NCBI GenBank assembly: GCA_036362985.1
Contig: JAYGXS010000003.1
Coordinates: 78,260,092 to 78,324,091 of the forward strand
Direction of reading: 5' to 3'
DNA from: Ligula intestinalis
Lineage: Eukaryota; Platyhelminthes; Cestoda; Diphyllobothriidea; Diphyllobothriidae
Length of the DNA: 64,000 bases
Both the position numbers and the translations under genes were made by a program. This document shows, piece after piece, positions 1-11,339 of this stretch; the first letter of the stretch is position 1, and each line of letters starts with the position of its first letter. Under the pieces are notes generated by a model. The model worked only from the letters and a program-made list of their open reading frames with translations. It did no database searches and had not been told where the DNA came from.

Positions 1-1655
1 TTTTCGCAAATTTAAAAATCAGTGAAAGTATATTCGTTGACTAATTACTTTAAATTGAATTGTCGTGTTCAATCGTTAACGTGCCACTTTGCGTACATTA
101 AGTGAAATTGCCTTGCGGAAAATGTCTTATATATCATTTCTTCATTCACCTTAAGACCACTTTCAGATTATTCTTGAAAAAATGGTTAATTATTTACGAT
201 TATCAGTGCTTTGATTGTCCTGAAATGCAAATTATGTTCTTCTTGTTAACCAATACTCTCCAAATTAGACGTTTCCTAAAAAAATTAAACCAACTTGTGA
301 GTGTTTGGACATTCCTTCTTAGGCTAATGTCATTCTGGTTCATAGTTTCAGAATCATTGAAATATCAAGTAATTAGCAAGAAAAAATAAAGTCCACAAGA
401 AAAGCGCCAAATGAATATGCGTTGAATCATTGAAAGCACCTTCTGTAACAAGTTATCTCTTGAAACATCCTTTTAATTAGATACTTAGATCTCGAATTTA
501 TGCGAACTTCGAACTTTTCCGAAGGTAAGGTCAACATAAAACAGGAAATGTCGACCAGTTCTTTCACTTCCATGAAAATAGGGGAAATGATAAATTTCAT
601 ATTTCTGTGTACACTGGGGCTTTTTACTTAGATTTGGTTACTTAAAATACCCATTTTAAGTTTGTAAATGTATAGTAGAGTGGCAAAATATAAAGTAAGA
701 TTTTGAAAAAAACTGATAATCTTCTACCCATTCCGTTTTAAGTTTCTGTACTGCTTTAAAATAAAGTGAAGATGGTTTTAACATCTTTTGGATACAACTT
801 GACAGAGACTTGTGACGGCATGTCGCAGGTGTTCATGTATATGGTACTTTACTGTAGACACAGAAGTGTATTACTTAATTTTATTGAACCGGAGTTAAAG
901 ATATTCGAAACCTCATTTTTTCTGCCCACCTTTTCATCAAAACAGCGCGATTTCTCATAGTTCCATTAGCAGGACGCTCGTGAAGGCAAAACGAAATTTT
1001 ACTTTCTCTGTAAAGGCTAAGCTACCATTTCCCCGGCTTATTTTAATGTTATTTGAGAATACAACACAAACAAACCGGACTTTTAGTTCCACAGCGTTTC
1101 ATAGTATAGGAGAATCCTTGGATACCAGAAAAAGCCGGGTTTCCTCAAATTTTTCCTTTATTACACCAATCTGCACTGAACTCTTTTTAATAAACAGCAT
1201 TTCGCTCTTTACATTTAATGAGCTCGGCAATCTGCTGTAGGAACCGAGCCCAGATGCCCAACGTTTATGCGTTGCGCCGCGGGCCGGTAGCCGGTAGCCA
1301 TGCTGGTCGTGACCCGCAGAATACATTACTGTAGGAATGGCCCTTAACCTTTAAGTTATTGCCGTTGTAGTGGCCATTTTTAGGGGCTATCGAATAACCT
1401 CTACTACTGTTAATCGAAAAATCATTAACAGTCAGATCAGAGGTAGTCAGCTTTCCAGGACGTACACACTACTCGAATCTAGCCTATCACATGCAGTACA
1501 TTGAAGTTGATCGATACAGATTCACTCATCTGGTGACCTCTTTTTCTCCTTACGGAAGCCGAAAATACGCAAAAGTACAATTTGTTAGAATGTGAAGGAA
1601 AAACGCATGGAAAATATAATGGTTCATAAATCTATCCATTAGAGTTTTGCGATAA
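1..1655. other. AT-rich non-coding stretch
   Basis: No ORF here has recognisable domains, and the longest are about 95 codons with no family resemblance. A short CpG-rich patch with a doubled GCCGGTAGCC-like word lies near 1275-1305. I see no repeat family shared with the rest of the window. It could be intron or intergenic DNA of a host gene lying outside. Confidence 0.4.
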
Positions 1656-1659
1656 TTCT

Positions 1660-2850
1660 CATTGGACGATTAAAAAGACGCATTGGTAAACAATCTTTTT
1701 CAGTCGTTCATCATCAGGCCGGTGCAGTGATATGAAGAATAAAAGTGGTAAGCTAATTGCAGCCTTTGTATGATCGTCAGGTTGGGGTGGATGGGTGTAT
1801 TTAGGCATCTGAGTTTTCCCTCGTCTCCTGAATGCGAGTTCCAGCGCGTGTGGGACGTTGTTCGCGATGCGCAGAGAAGAATAAAGGGATGTTCTCACGG
1901 TCAGCGGGTTGATGTCTGTATGTTAGCCGCGCAAGGTGCGCTTGACTCTTCTCTGTGGCTTCGTTTTGTGTGTTTTATGACGACGTGGCTTCAGGAGGCG
2001 TGACATTTTTGCTTGCAGTCGGCCAAGAGAGGTAGATTTCTTGTACCAGCGCCTTTTGACAGCATAGAGTGGGTTTTTCTTACCGGATTGCCACTGCCTG
2101 TTCTATGGCTAACACCCGTTTGCGCAGGCCCTTTGAGTAGTATGTCAGCACATGGTATGTGACCCAAAAGGCTTTTCTCACGTCCACTCAGTGGTTCTTA
2201 TCAATTAGGTGAACAAGGATTGAGTCTCAGATTGATCTATTTTCTCCCTTTCTGAGCCAGGCTGGTGTGTGTTAGCGTATCCTCTTCTCCAGACGTCACG
2301 TTTTTCGGCCAATATATCCCACTTCACAGGAGCAGGTGAAATTATTGATGCAGATCGATGCGGCCTGTAACGGAAGTCTGTTTTTACCTCCCATTCATAG
2401 AAGGCAAAAGATATCTTCCACGTATTGACCATAGAACTTTAGGTCATTGATAGTTTATTTGAGTTTCGTTTTCTCGAGCTTGCTCATGAAGACATTTGCG
2501 AGGAATGGTGCAGCTGCTGAATCCATTGCCACTTATATATTTGCCTGTATATCTGACCATTGCAGAGAAACTGTTGGGATTTACAACACGTCAGTAGTCC
2601 TTTTAGCATCTCCACTGTCATCACTATCTGATATTTTGTTTCCCGCATAACGTCGCATAGTTACTCTATGGTTTCAATTTCCGGTACGTTGGTAAACGGT
2701 GAAGCTAAAATTAATGACAGCATCATCGTTTCGTCAATGTTTGCATCCTCGATAGCCTCGACGATGTCAAACGTGTCTTCCAAGCTTCTGGAGTGCAGGC
2801 GGCTCTGACGGGCATTTAACGTTTGACAAGCCATTTTTCTACGGCGTGGT
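1660..2850 (-). pseudogene. Penelope-like element (PLE) fragment, RT plus GIY-YIG, internally deleted
   Basis: PLEs are retroelements whose single protein joins a reverse transcriptase to a C-terminal GIY-YIG endonuclease. Reading the minus strand down from 2850, an RT segment gives SLILASPFTNVPEIETIE (around 2710-2670), then a NGQIYRQ segment, then KFYGQYVEDIFCLL near 2411-2435, which is the catalytic YVDD box with the first D replaced by E. Almost directly after it comes NNFTCSCEVGYIGRKT (2301-2355), the start of the GIY-YIG domain, so the RT thumb and connector are missing. A tail ending near IYLSWP (about 2020-2050) is typical of this PLE lineage. Several stops and frame changes break it, so it is a dead copy. 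The lower boundary is uncertain. Family assignment is by motif order, without a database search. Confidence 0.75.
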
Positions 2851-3149
2851 ATGGCGAGTTTCTAATGTCAAGGAAAGGACAAAGAGGCACGTCTCCTACT
2901 CCTTCCCCTGCCATCCTGACTATCATATACCCACTGTAATTAACTGAACATTTTTATTTTCCATGTCATTGTACCGGCCTGATTATGAATGACTGAAAAT
3001 AATTGTTTGCCAATACGAATTTTCAATTAGAGTTTACCACCAACGTACATAATTAATCATTTATGACATGTACGGACTCCTCGTTGTGTGTCGCAATTGT
3101 GCAAAAGCACACGTTACTAGGACATGTAAACTCTTCTTTGTACTGAGCT
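2851..3149. other. no recognisable feature
   Basis: This is AT-rich sequence between the PLE remnant and the dispersed repeat. I see no coding or structural signal. Confidence 0.4.
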
Positions 3150-3345
3150 GCGTCATTATATTTCCGACAGTCAGCAAGTGAGCTCTTCTGTCTACGGTAA
3201 AAAAGTAAGCCAGTTATGCAACCCTCAAGTTCTGACTTCGATTCTTGCGACGAGCCTTCCCGTATTGTCCTGCGAGAACAGACCCTGCCTGATCACATTT
3301 TAACTAGCGAGATTTCATGCAGTAAACCGCAAATTAAGACCAGTG
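3150..3345 (+). repeat. dispersed repeat, copy 1 (possibly tRNA-derived)
   Basis: The sequence matches 4455-4640 along most of its length. Shared blocks include GTTCTGACTTC, TCCTGCGA-like and ACTGTCCTGCG-like words and the AAACCGCA ending. The GTTCTGACTTCGATTC block resembles a degenerate pol III B box, so the family may be a SINE related to the copies listed elsewhere. No protein is encoded, and the ends were judged by eye. Confidence 0.55.
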
Positions 3346-4454
3346 TCTGCCTTACAATGCGATTGGTGCAGAATGTCGAATTTTACGAGCGATTTATTAT
3401 CGCTCGCAAACCGGCATTAGCGCATGTAAAACATTTTTGAAATTATGATAAACAACATAAGACGAATTTTCCAATTAAAATAAATACAGATCTTCTACTT
3501 ATTTGTTTACAGTGCTCAAGTTCCGCATACGTGACGAATAGTCAAACATGAGACCAATAAATTTGAATTTAACCATGTTAGATTCTTTTTGTAATAAAAT
3601 TTCGTTATACATATATCAGCTATTAGATTACAATAAGGTTAGTATCGTTCTTTACATTCAAGCAAATTGACGACCACTTTTAGCGCTTCAAAGCTTTGTT
3701 CCATAAATGACGCTTGTACGCGGCGTTTACCTCAAAACCCTCAAAATATGGCTTTGGGATTCTAGTTCTTATGAAGGTGGCAAAGTAGGCCATATTCTTC
3801 AACTGCCCAAAACACATTTTCGGGAAAAAAGAACGCCAGCAACAGAATTCTGATTTTTATTCCTCGGATTAATTATTAAACGTTCTCTTGTGAGAAGCAT
3901 CTTCAAAAAGCACTTAAGTTGTATATATAGGTGAGAAATATCTGCACAGGTTACTTTTTCAACGCTATGCCACAGTAAAAATGGAGAATTTCACAAGTTG
4001 TTTTAATTTATCTTAAAGGGAATTATACACTGTCATTTAAACTGGAGAATTTTTCAAGGTAGTGGACTAATTTTAGGCTTCGTTCTAAGTTCGCAAATGC
4101 AAATAAGAGAGGCTGAAAATAAATTAATCTTTGTGAAGAATATTAATCTTCTGTCTGCTTAGGTTCTAAATTTCTCATAAGTGGAAACAATATGGCACAA
4201 AACGAAATATTTTCACATGCTTAAGACATGCTAATTACCGTTCATTTACCCGATAATATAAATGCAGTGCTGTAGCAAAGCAACGTGCGCTCAAAAACTT
4301 ATATTGTGTTTTGTCACACAAATATTCAGACACTGGCAAACAATAAGTTTTTAAAAAAAAACTGAAAACTGAAATAATCCGTACTGAAATGCGTCAGCAA
4401 ACAATGATTTCGTTTCTGAAAAAAAAACTTGTTAAAATGTGTCATTGTATCTCT

Positions 4455-4640
4455 TACGCTTAGTTAGTGAGTCTGCATGCCTACGTCGAGAAAGTTAACC
4501 GGTTGCGCAAACCCACAGGTTCTGACTTCAAGTCCTGCGACTAACATTCCAGTACTGTCCTGCGTAAACAGATCCTACCTATCGCATCTAAACCAGCTAG
4601 AAAGCATAACATAAACCGCAGCTGTGGATTAAAATCGATA
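4455..4640 (+). repeat. dispersed repeat, copy 2 (possibly tRNA-derived)
   Basis: This is the same family and orientation as 3150-3345, with roughly one difference every five to six bases. It contains the GGTTCTGACTTCAAGTCC block, which resembles a pol III B box. Its presence twice within 1.3 kb in direct orientation shows a multicopy element. Confidence 0.55.
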
Positions 4641-4704
4641 GGTGTCCTGGGTGGTACCCCTGGCAGAGCAAAGCCAAGTAAAAACAGCTGATAAAAGAAT
4701 TAAG

Positions 4705-4729
4705 CCTGCCTGTCTGCCTGCCTGCCTCC
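4705..4729. repeat. CCTG/CTGT microsatellite
   Basis: Four to five imperfect tandem units of CCTG and CTGT occur here, just downstream of dispersed repeat copy 2. Confidence 0.8.
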
Positions 4730-5905
4730 AGCGGTGACTTACCTCGTTTTACGACGTCAATTCTGCCGACAATTGCAGCAAAGAACACCTGTTGAGGTCA
4801 TAGTCGGTTCAGTAAAAGAAAATCGAAGATTTCAAGGTAATGCAAAAAATCAAAGCGACTGGCACCACCCTCGGTAGATTTCCAATCTCATGAAATGTCA
4901 GCTGACATTCTCAGCTGTGTTTTTGATCCAAACAAGGGACTGCAGTGTACTTGTAACCGTGATTTTTGTGTAACGTAATCTCGGAAGAGTTCAGTCAGGC
5001 CAGGATACTAACTAGTTTACAAATTTCTTTCTGACCACCTGCAAAGGGAACACTCTGCAAGAAAAGCGCTGCTTGAATAATATTCATTTTTTCCTAAGGG
5101 TGTCGATATCCTTTTGAATTCAAATGTATTACATAGAAAACGTGCACAAAAATATTCTATCTTGTGCTTATTTGGTTACGATATAGGTCTTCCTCAAATG
5201 GCTTCAGTAGTCTTGCAAGATACAGCGTACTGTCAACATAATCAGTCACTTTAGGATACTAGCTTTCGAGCAAACGTCTTTTGGCCACTTCTAGAAAAAG
5301 CTATTTATGTACCATGCGTTCGCCATTGGTCTTCTTTGCCCTTATAAATTAACATAAATGTGAAATAGTGTCCTATAAGGACAAGTTATCATGGCTTGTT
5401 ATCGTGTGGAAGTAGGGTACAAGTCCTTTAAATTGAAAACTTGTAGAACTGCTGTCTTTTGGTTTAATGTTCATGCATGATGCATACTATTTTTTTTTAT
5501 TTGTTAATTCTGTCTAGGAGTTATAGAACACGCTTCAGATCCATTGTAAAAGGTTATGTGAACTTTGTGACTTCCAAGTTATACTGAAGGTAGCTGTGTA
5601 CATTCCGCTAGACAGGACGCATTCACTATGTATTCTTGAAACTGTCAATTCGGCTCTAACAGCCAGTGGAAATCTAAATTATTCGGCTGTGCGTAAACCG
5701 TTTTTAAAGTCAAATGATATCTTCTTCATCAAGTTTAAAATTAAAAGAAGGTGTACTATTTTAATGCACATTTTCTATATGATACATTTGAGCTTACAAG
5801 CGCTCATAAAACAAATGAGACATCTTTTACAGAGTATGGTTTGTCACAGGCAAACCTCAAATTGGGGCAAACGTTCACATCCCAGACCCGTGTATAGATA
5901 GATAA
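4730..5905. other. no recognisable feature
   Basis: This is AT-rich DNA. An open frame of about 100 codons at 5596-5901 has no domain, signal peptide or compositional support, so I do not call it a gene. Confidence 0.4.
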
Positions 5906-5909
5906 GGAG

Positions 5910-6045
5910 AAGGCCCCTGCCACTATAACTGTTACTCATTTTTCGTCAACGCTTTTATTTCTGGCGACAGACGCCATTAGGACCCCAAAAGCTCAGACGA
6001 ATAAAATTCCGAAGATCAAAACGCCTCTCCTTCTCTATATAAGAG
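5910..6045 (+). repeat. PLE 3' terminus, degenerate
   Basis: It aligns with the PLE terminus at about 52,660-52,805. Shared features are the CGTxxACGCTTTTAT lead-in, a CTGGCGA box (5961-5967, mutated from CTGACGA), the AAAAGCTCAG block (the intact form elsewhere is GAAAGCTCAG), AATAAA at 6000-6005 and a CTCTCCTTCTC end. No coding sequence remains. Such orphan termini are typical of 5'-truncated PLE copies. Confidence 0.6.
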
Positions 6046-7300
6046 GTTCTTTCATATGTCGGCGTCCTAAAGTTGCTGAAATATCTGGAGAGTAGATATT
6101 TGCTAAGAAAGCTGAGTTATATAATTTTTTTATATACTTCTTTTCATATCGGATACAGACCTCAGCATTTTAGTCAGTATTTCATGAGCAAGAAAAGCTG
6201 CTGAGGTAAGGTCATTGAACTACAGATTGCCTGTCCGTAGGCAACTGCTGACACGCACCTTTAGACAGACGCTCCTTGGCAGAATGCAGTGACGCAATGT
6301 CGTTCCATGGAGAGAATGAATCAGCAAACTTCATTGTCACGATAGTTACTGAGGCGTTTTCCGACCCCTCCATATGCCATTGCTCGAGTTCACACGTTGA
6401 AATACAGACAGTTTAAGGGTTGAAGTTTGCAATTGCCGCTTAACTGACATCCAGTGGCTGGTATTGTTCGTAGTTAAGTAATAAAACAGACAGGTTGCTG
6501 AAATCATTACCAGGTCAGCAGAATTCTACAAAAGTAGGTAAAATTAGCATCAAAAGGCGTTGCATTACCTCCACAGCTAGTCTTTTAAATTATAAAAGGT
6601 GAGGAAGTATGCTCTCCTATGCCAGAGGTAGTCTGTGAAGAAAATCTGCGGGAACAGCCTGCTATAGTCTGACTTTGAATTTGCCGTGATTCCAGCATCT
6701 CAGTCAGTACCCAGGCGGAACTTTTTTATCATGGACTATTTTACTAAAGAGTAACAGTAAATATCCCAATTCGGTTCCAGTTTGCACCTTACAATGTTTT
6801 TTAAGTCAGGATTGATATGCCGTTTAATTTCTGGATATATTTGGTCGGCCATTAGATAGAAGAATTGTGAAAAACGAAGTGGTAACAATTATTCATCTTC
6901 ATTCATGCAATATACACGTTTCTTCTTCACATTAGGCTAAATATAATTACTCCAAGCTCCACACCCCAAACATATGTATGTACAGTTGGTTGTCTGGAAA
7001 AAGCACGAGGCATTATGGGCTGATTTCTAGTAAAAAAAACAGCAAAAAACGCACTAGAAACCGCTTGAGGAGAAAGCTTTCGTTTGTTCCGTTTGCGACT
7101 GAAGTTTTGAAGTAAAACACATTTTGAGCGAAAAATATTCAAACATCGTGAGTATCAAACAGTTTTAGTTTGGTTCAATGGTTGAAAACTCCCGTGTTTT
7201 TGTTAAACACAGCATATTACTCAAAAATGCCAAGACTGGTTTATTGATACGCGATGGTACGTGAGTTTCGCTCAATGCATTGAGAGTCGGGGCCAAGATC
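6046..7300. other. no recognisable feature
   Basis: This is AT-rich sequence without repeat family members or convincing ORFs. Confidence 0.4.
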
Positions 7301-7301
7301 A

Positions 7302-7616
7302 ATGAGAGTCTTATTAAATTTTATGCAAGGACTACAAAAATGGCCCTTTAATTACCTCGGATGGGTTGATGTCATCGAATTTCCACTCAGAGTCCTTGTA
7401 ATCAAATTAACCAAAATTCATTTTTTCACTGGAGGCGGTACAGGAAATGTTATGACTGACATTGCTGCAGTCATGGATCCGCAGGCAACATCTGTCGTAT
7501 GCCTGAATTGTGAGAGAAAAGGCCTACAAACGGAAATAGGTCTCTTATTTCCTGATGATGAGAACCTTCAGATTTTTGCTTCTACAGTGGGAGCCGTATT
7601 GAACCCTGTCTCTTGA
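7302..7616 (+). CDS. unrecognised open frame, possible exon
   Basis: An open frame of 104 codons includes a glycine-rich segment, FFTGGGTGNVMTDIA (codons 42-56). The second half has a less AT-biased composition than its surroundings. A pyrimidine-rich run precedes the glycine-rich part, which could be a splice acceptor context. I do not recognise any family, and the frame may be chance or an old retroelement remnant, since a SINE follows within 110 bases. No function is proposed. Confidence 0.15.
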   Translation: MRVLLNFMQGLQKWPFNYLGWVDVIEFPLRVLVIKLTKIHFFTGGGTGNVMTDIAAVMDPQATSVVCLNCERKGLQTEIGLLFPDDENLQIFASTVGAVLNPVS

Positions 7617-7711
7617 AATTAGGTGAACTCTCTCCTGTCTCCCTAAATGACAGTCTTTGATATGGGCCCGGGTCACTTGCCTGCCGTGTTTTTAGCACCC
7701 ATTAGGTCAAT

Positions 7712-7876
7712 AGCCACGGGCTGGTGGTGCAGTGGTAGAGTACTTAACTGAGTGACCCAAGGTTCTGGCTTCGAAACTCGTAGGTTCCAACACTTGAGAT
7801 TGGGTTCAGCTGGCTAATGCTGGCTAACAAGCCAAAAAGGGCAATTTCTGTTTCCCTTGTCTTTGTCCATTTCCAT
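7712..7876 (+). repeat. tRNA-derived SINE
   Basis: The head carries a perfect pol III A box (TGGTGCAGTGG, 7725-7735) and a B-box-like GCTTCGAAACT (7768-7778) at tRNA-like spacing. The body has the GCTGGCTAAxxxGCCAAAAA block and ends in CCCTTGTCTTTGTCC, which matches other copies at 27.1, 31.1, 31.8, 36.1, 36.3 and 59.8 kb. SINEs are non-coding and are copied by the machinery of a partner LINE. The LINE that mobilised this one is not identified. Confidence 0.7.
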
Positions 7877-7879
7877 TTA

Positions 7880-10025
7880 ATCATACGTCTGAAGTCGCCT
7901 AGTGACTGTCTGCGGTCACTCAAGTACGAGCCTCAAGACACAACGGAACAAGTATATCCCCTCATCAGATAGGTCGGATGAAGACCCGATTTCCATATGC
8001 ATATACGAATAGCATAATTTGCACCACATGACACATAAAAGTAAGGATATACTTTCTTTGGAGAAGGTAACAAACTTTATTCTTTAAATTAGCGACAATG
8101 ATTCCTCGAGTCGTCGCCAGACTTGCAGTAAATGAGTGAAGCCGTTAAAATTGTAAACAAGCTTGAAAAATTTGCTACTTGTTAGATGTTTCTATCAATA
8201 AATAGCTTGAGTAGCCTGAAATATTGTTCAAATCGGCTGTCATCTTTTTAATTATTCAGTGAGATGGCTGGTAACGTCGTCGTGAACTCCACTCGCATTC
8301 TGTGTTTAGTGGTTCATATGCAATAAAGGTGACAAATGCATGCAACTGAATCGCTACACATCCTTTTTCTTTGCTTACTTATTCCGTGAAGTATCCTTTC
8401 TGTACGAAGAATATATTTATAAATAGTTTTGTCAGCCCGAATGCTTATAAATTCAACCGGATTTCCGACGGTTTTTTATGCTAATAGGTATCCAAGAGCA
8501 AAGGTGCATATCTACGTATGGTAACCTAGGTTACAAAAGTAAACTGCATTCGAGAATTTTCCGAGCAAAAATTATTCCGCTTCCAAAGTTATATTGTTAC
8601 CTAAATCAGATGAAGCAAGATTATTCTAAGAAAACCAGAAAGGTTGCTGACTTTAAAAATTAAGATTTAGAAAACTTTGTCGCTTCATGCACCAAAATAC
8701 TGCAATAACCTTTACTGCGACTTTGTTTGAATATGTTAAATCCGAAGAATTTAATAAGATACTCTTCGTAGAATCTTTTTCCATAACGCGTAATTTGGAA
8801 ATGGAACACGTAGAATAATATCATATTGCATAATATCTTGGTATAAATACTGTCCTTTTCCAGTCACAAAGGGCAGCATAACAGTAAACAAAGGAATTAA
8901 AAAATACAAGTCGGGAAAGACAGGAGCAATCTTTCATTTGTCGCCGTGAAATAATTATTTATTCTCAGGTTAATGCAGGAAACTGGCCAAATGTCTCCAT
9001 TTTTACGTATACCTTATTTTTGAAAAAAAAACAGAGATACGTCAGCGAAATGGCCAAATCAGGTGCGTTTGCTCCTTTGTTGCAGTAAAATAATACCGCC
9101 TTTACAGAAGAGTGACTCAATCTTCATCTTGAACAAAAATAATCAAAGGACGTGACATCCGTAAGTGAAAGGCATATACGAAAAGGGGTAGCTCATTCGA
9201 TGATATTTTTAATTGATCTAAGGTAAATCATCTGCCAACCATTGTTGTGGATGTTCAAATTTGCTGGCGATGATGTCTTTTGTTTGGTGGATTCACACAA
9301 TATGACCTATAAAATCATCTGGATTAAGAAAATAGTCAGAGACCTCACTATTTGGTAAATAGTTTTCAGAAATATCCTATTTCAAAGGGTTTTCTACATT
9401 TTACATTTGTCAAAAATTTATGAAAAGTACGGAAGATCGAAACATAGGCATTACTGAAGTATTCCAGATCTACACAACATAATACCCAACAAAAGACAAC
9501 GTTTACCAGAAAGGTCGATGATAGAAGGGTTTTCCGAAAATGCAAAACAAACTCGTAGGTTTTTAGGTACACTTAACAATTCTTCTTAAATTTGCTTGTC
9601 ACTGTCTGGCATGTTAGCGTGCTACCTTATACAAAATATTATTCCTGTGAGCCCCCCTAGCGGCAAAATCAAGTAAACGTGTCTGCTTTAATTAAACATA
9701 GCTCAAACGATTTACAGACGGGAGAAAAACAACAGTTCTTTTGAAACCCTAGTATAATGTATATGCACAGTGTAAGAACTTGCTAACGGCAAATTAAGGT
9801 TTCCCTTGACCGACACGACTTTTCAATCGTAGATGAAATGGCAATTTTTGTCGAACTTTATTTTTACATTGTATGTGAATTCAAAGAAAAAAATGAACAA
9901 TATTTTCACTTCTGCTAAATTATGTATTCCCTTTGCATCAAAGGACTTTCTGTACATCAGAAACTTAAGATTGCTTAGTTAAGAAGGTTTTTGCTGTTTT
10001 CTCAATTTTCCGCTTTTAATTTATT
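7880..10025. other. no recognisable feature
   Basis: This is over 2 kb of AT-rich DNA with only short, unremarkable ORFs on either strand and no internal repeats I could detect by eye. Confidence 0.4.
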
Positions 10026-10029
10026 TATT

Positions 10030-11150
10030 GCCTGTTTGAAGGCTGTTCTAAAAATTGGGTTGATTGGTAAAGCACCTCCTGGGCGCCTTCCAATACCTCA
10101 AAGACAGAAAAAAACCTAAAACAAACTTCCTCTTTTGCGGCCAGTATTGTTTTTGTTTTAGTTTTGTGCTAAGTCAATAATGGGCGAAATAGGGAATTTT
10201 TTTCAGGTTAAAAGAACCGGACTTCAAAGGTACGATACTAACGAAAGATATGTACAGTTATAGATGCAGCTAACAGTTTAGCAGAAAAGAAAACTGCAGC
10301 TCGTTGGGTGACTTTAGTTCGGGATGTGGAGGGTTGACACAGCAAAAGATTGTTATCAGCCTTCCTTGGGTGTAATGGTCTCGAGATCCTGCACCAGTGG
10401 AATTTTTGTCGGCAAACAGTTCCCGCTATAGGGCTGAAGAATTAGTCAATCATGGGCCACAGATTAGCAATATAATCCTCAGCATGAGGCTTGGCAGGGT
10501 TTAAAGTCCACGAATGCCATCAAATTGAAGGAGAAACTCCACCGAGGTAGCACCCAAAATTCGTGAAGGTTGTCCTGAATGTAGTAAACTACTGATAGCT
10601 CTCTTAAACAAAGGATAGCTTTGCTGAGTTTTAATACTTCTGGGCAGCTTATTCCAGATTGCTATGGCGTTTACTGAAGGCAATTTGCGGTATGTACTTG
10701 TGCATGCCATATTAAGAAATTAAAAGACATTTCGAGGACTGGCGCTCCGAGGGTGGTTGAACTGCCTTATGGTACTGAGAGAATTAAAGGAACGGCCATT
10801 TAAAATTTGAAACCGTAAAAATAGTTCCTTCTGTAATCTGCGAAGCCACAAGGGACCGAGGTTAAAAAGTGCACAACGTTTTCGGTAGGATAATTGACGG
10901 TGTTCTGAAGAGAAAATTCTTTTAGTGAAGAATTGCTGGACCGATTCTATTTTCTTCTGTTCACTAGCGCGCAGAAGGCAGAATAGAGGGGCTGGCAGTA
11001 TTCAAGATAAGGTCTCACGTGCATATTATAAAGGCTATTTCTAACCTTGACGATCTTAAAATTTCAAAGAATAAATCCGGTATTTTGGCGTGCTTTCGAG
11101 ACAGTCAGGGCACAGAGCTCTGATGGATTGAGACTATTAGAATAGGATTT
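10030..11150 (-). pseudogene. CR1/Jockey-type LINE, 3' fragment of reverse transcriptase
   Basis: On the minus strand the sequence encodes the C-terminal part of a non-LTR retrotransposon RT. In order it shows SELCALTVSKARQN, VRPYLEYCQPLYS, KKIESVQQFFTKRI, QLSYRKRCALFNLGPLW and SVNAIAIWNKLPRSIK (about 10,590-10,680). These are the usual landmarks at the end of CR1/Jockey-group polymerases. Frameshifts and stops are present. The 3' end lies near 10,030 in an AATAAATAAATT-like tail. About 650 bases at the 3' end match the copy at 51.66-52.50 kb, so they are sister insertions. Copy 1 is 5' truncated, as is normal for this group. CR1 versus Jockey cannot be decided by eye. Confidence 0.75.
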
Positions 11151-11268
11151 TTGCTTATTCTAGACGGCCTGAAATTACTTGTAATTTTAAATTAATATTT
11201 TTCGTTTGCACGCAGTCGCTCATTCTTTTTTCGGGGTTTTATTCGATAGATTTGTGGTGGTTTGCGTG

Positions 11269-11338
11269 TAATCTGACAGGTTACCCTCATTTTCACACTC
11301 AGTTAATCCGACAGGTTACCCTCATTTTCACACTCAGT
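11269..11338. repeat. 35-bp tandem duplication
   Basis: Two adjacent 35-base units (11,269-11,303 and 11,304-11,338) differ at one base (CTG versus CCG). Each contains GACAGGTTACCCTCATTTTC. The near identity suggests a recent duplication or replication slippage. Confidence 0.9.
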
Positions 11339-11339
11339 G

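Noticed and set aside
12..389. 95-codon open frame near the window start
   Set aside because: AT-rich, lysine- and phenylalanine-rich translation with no domain, expected by chance at this composition.
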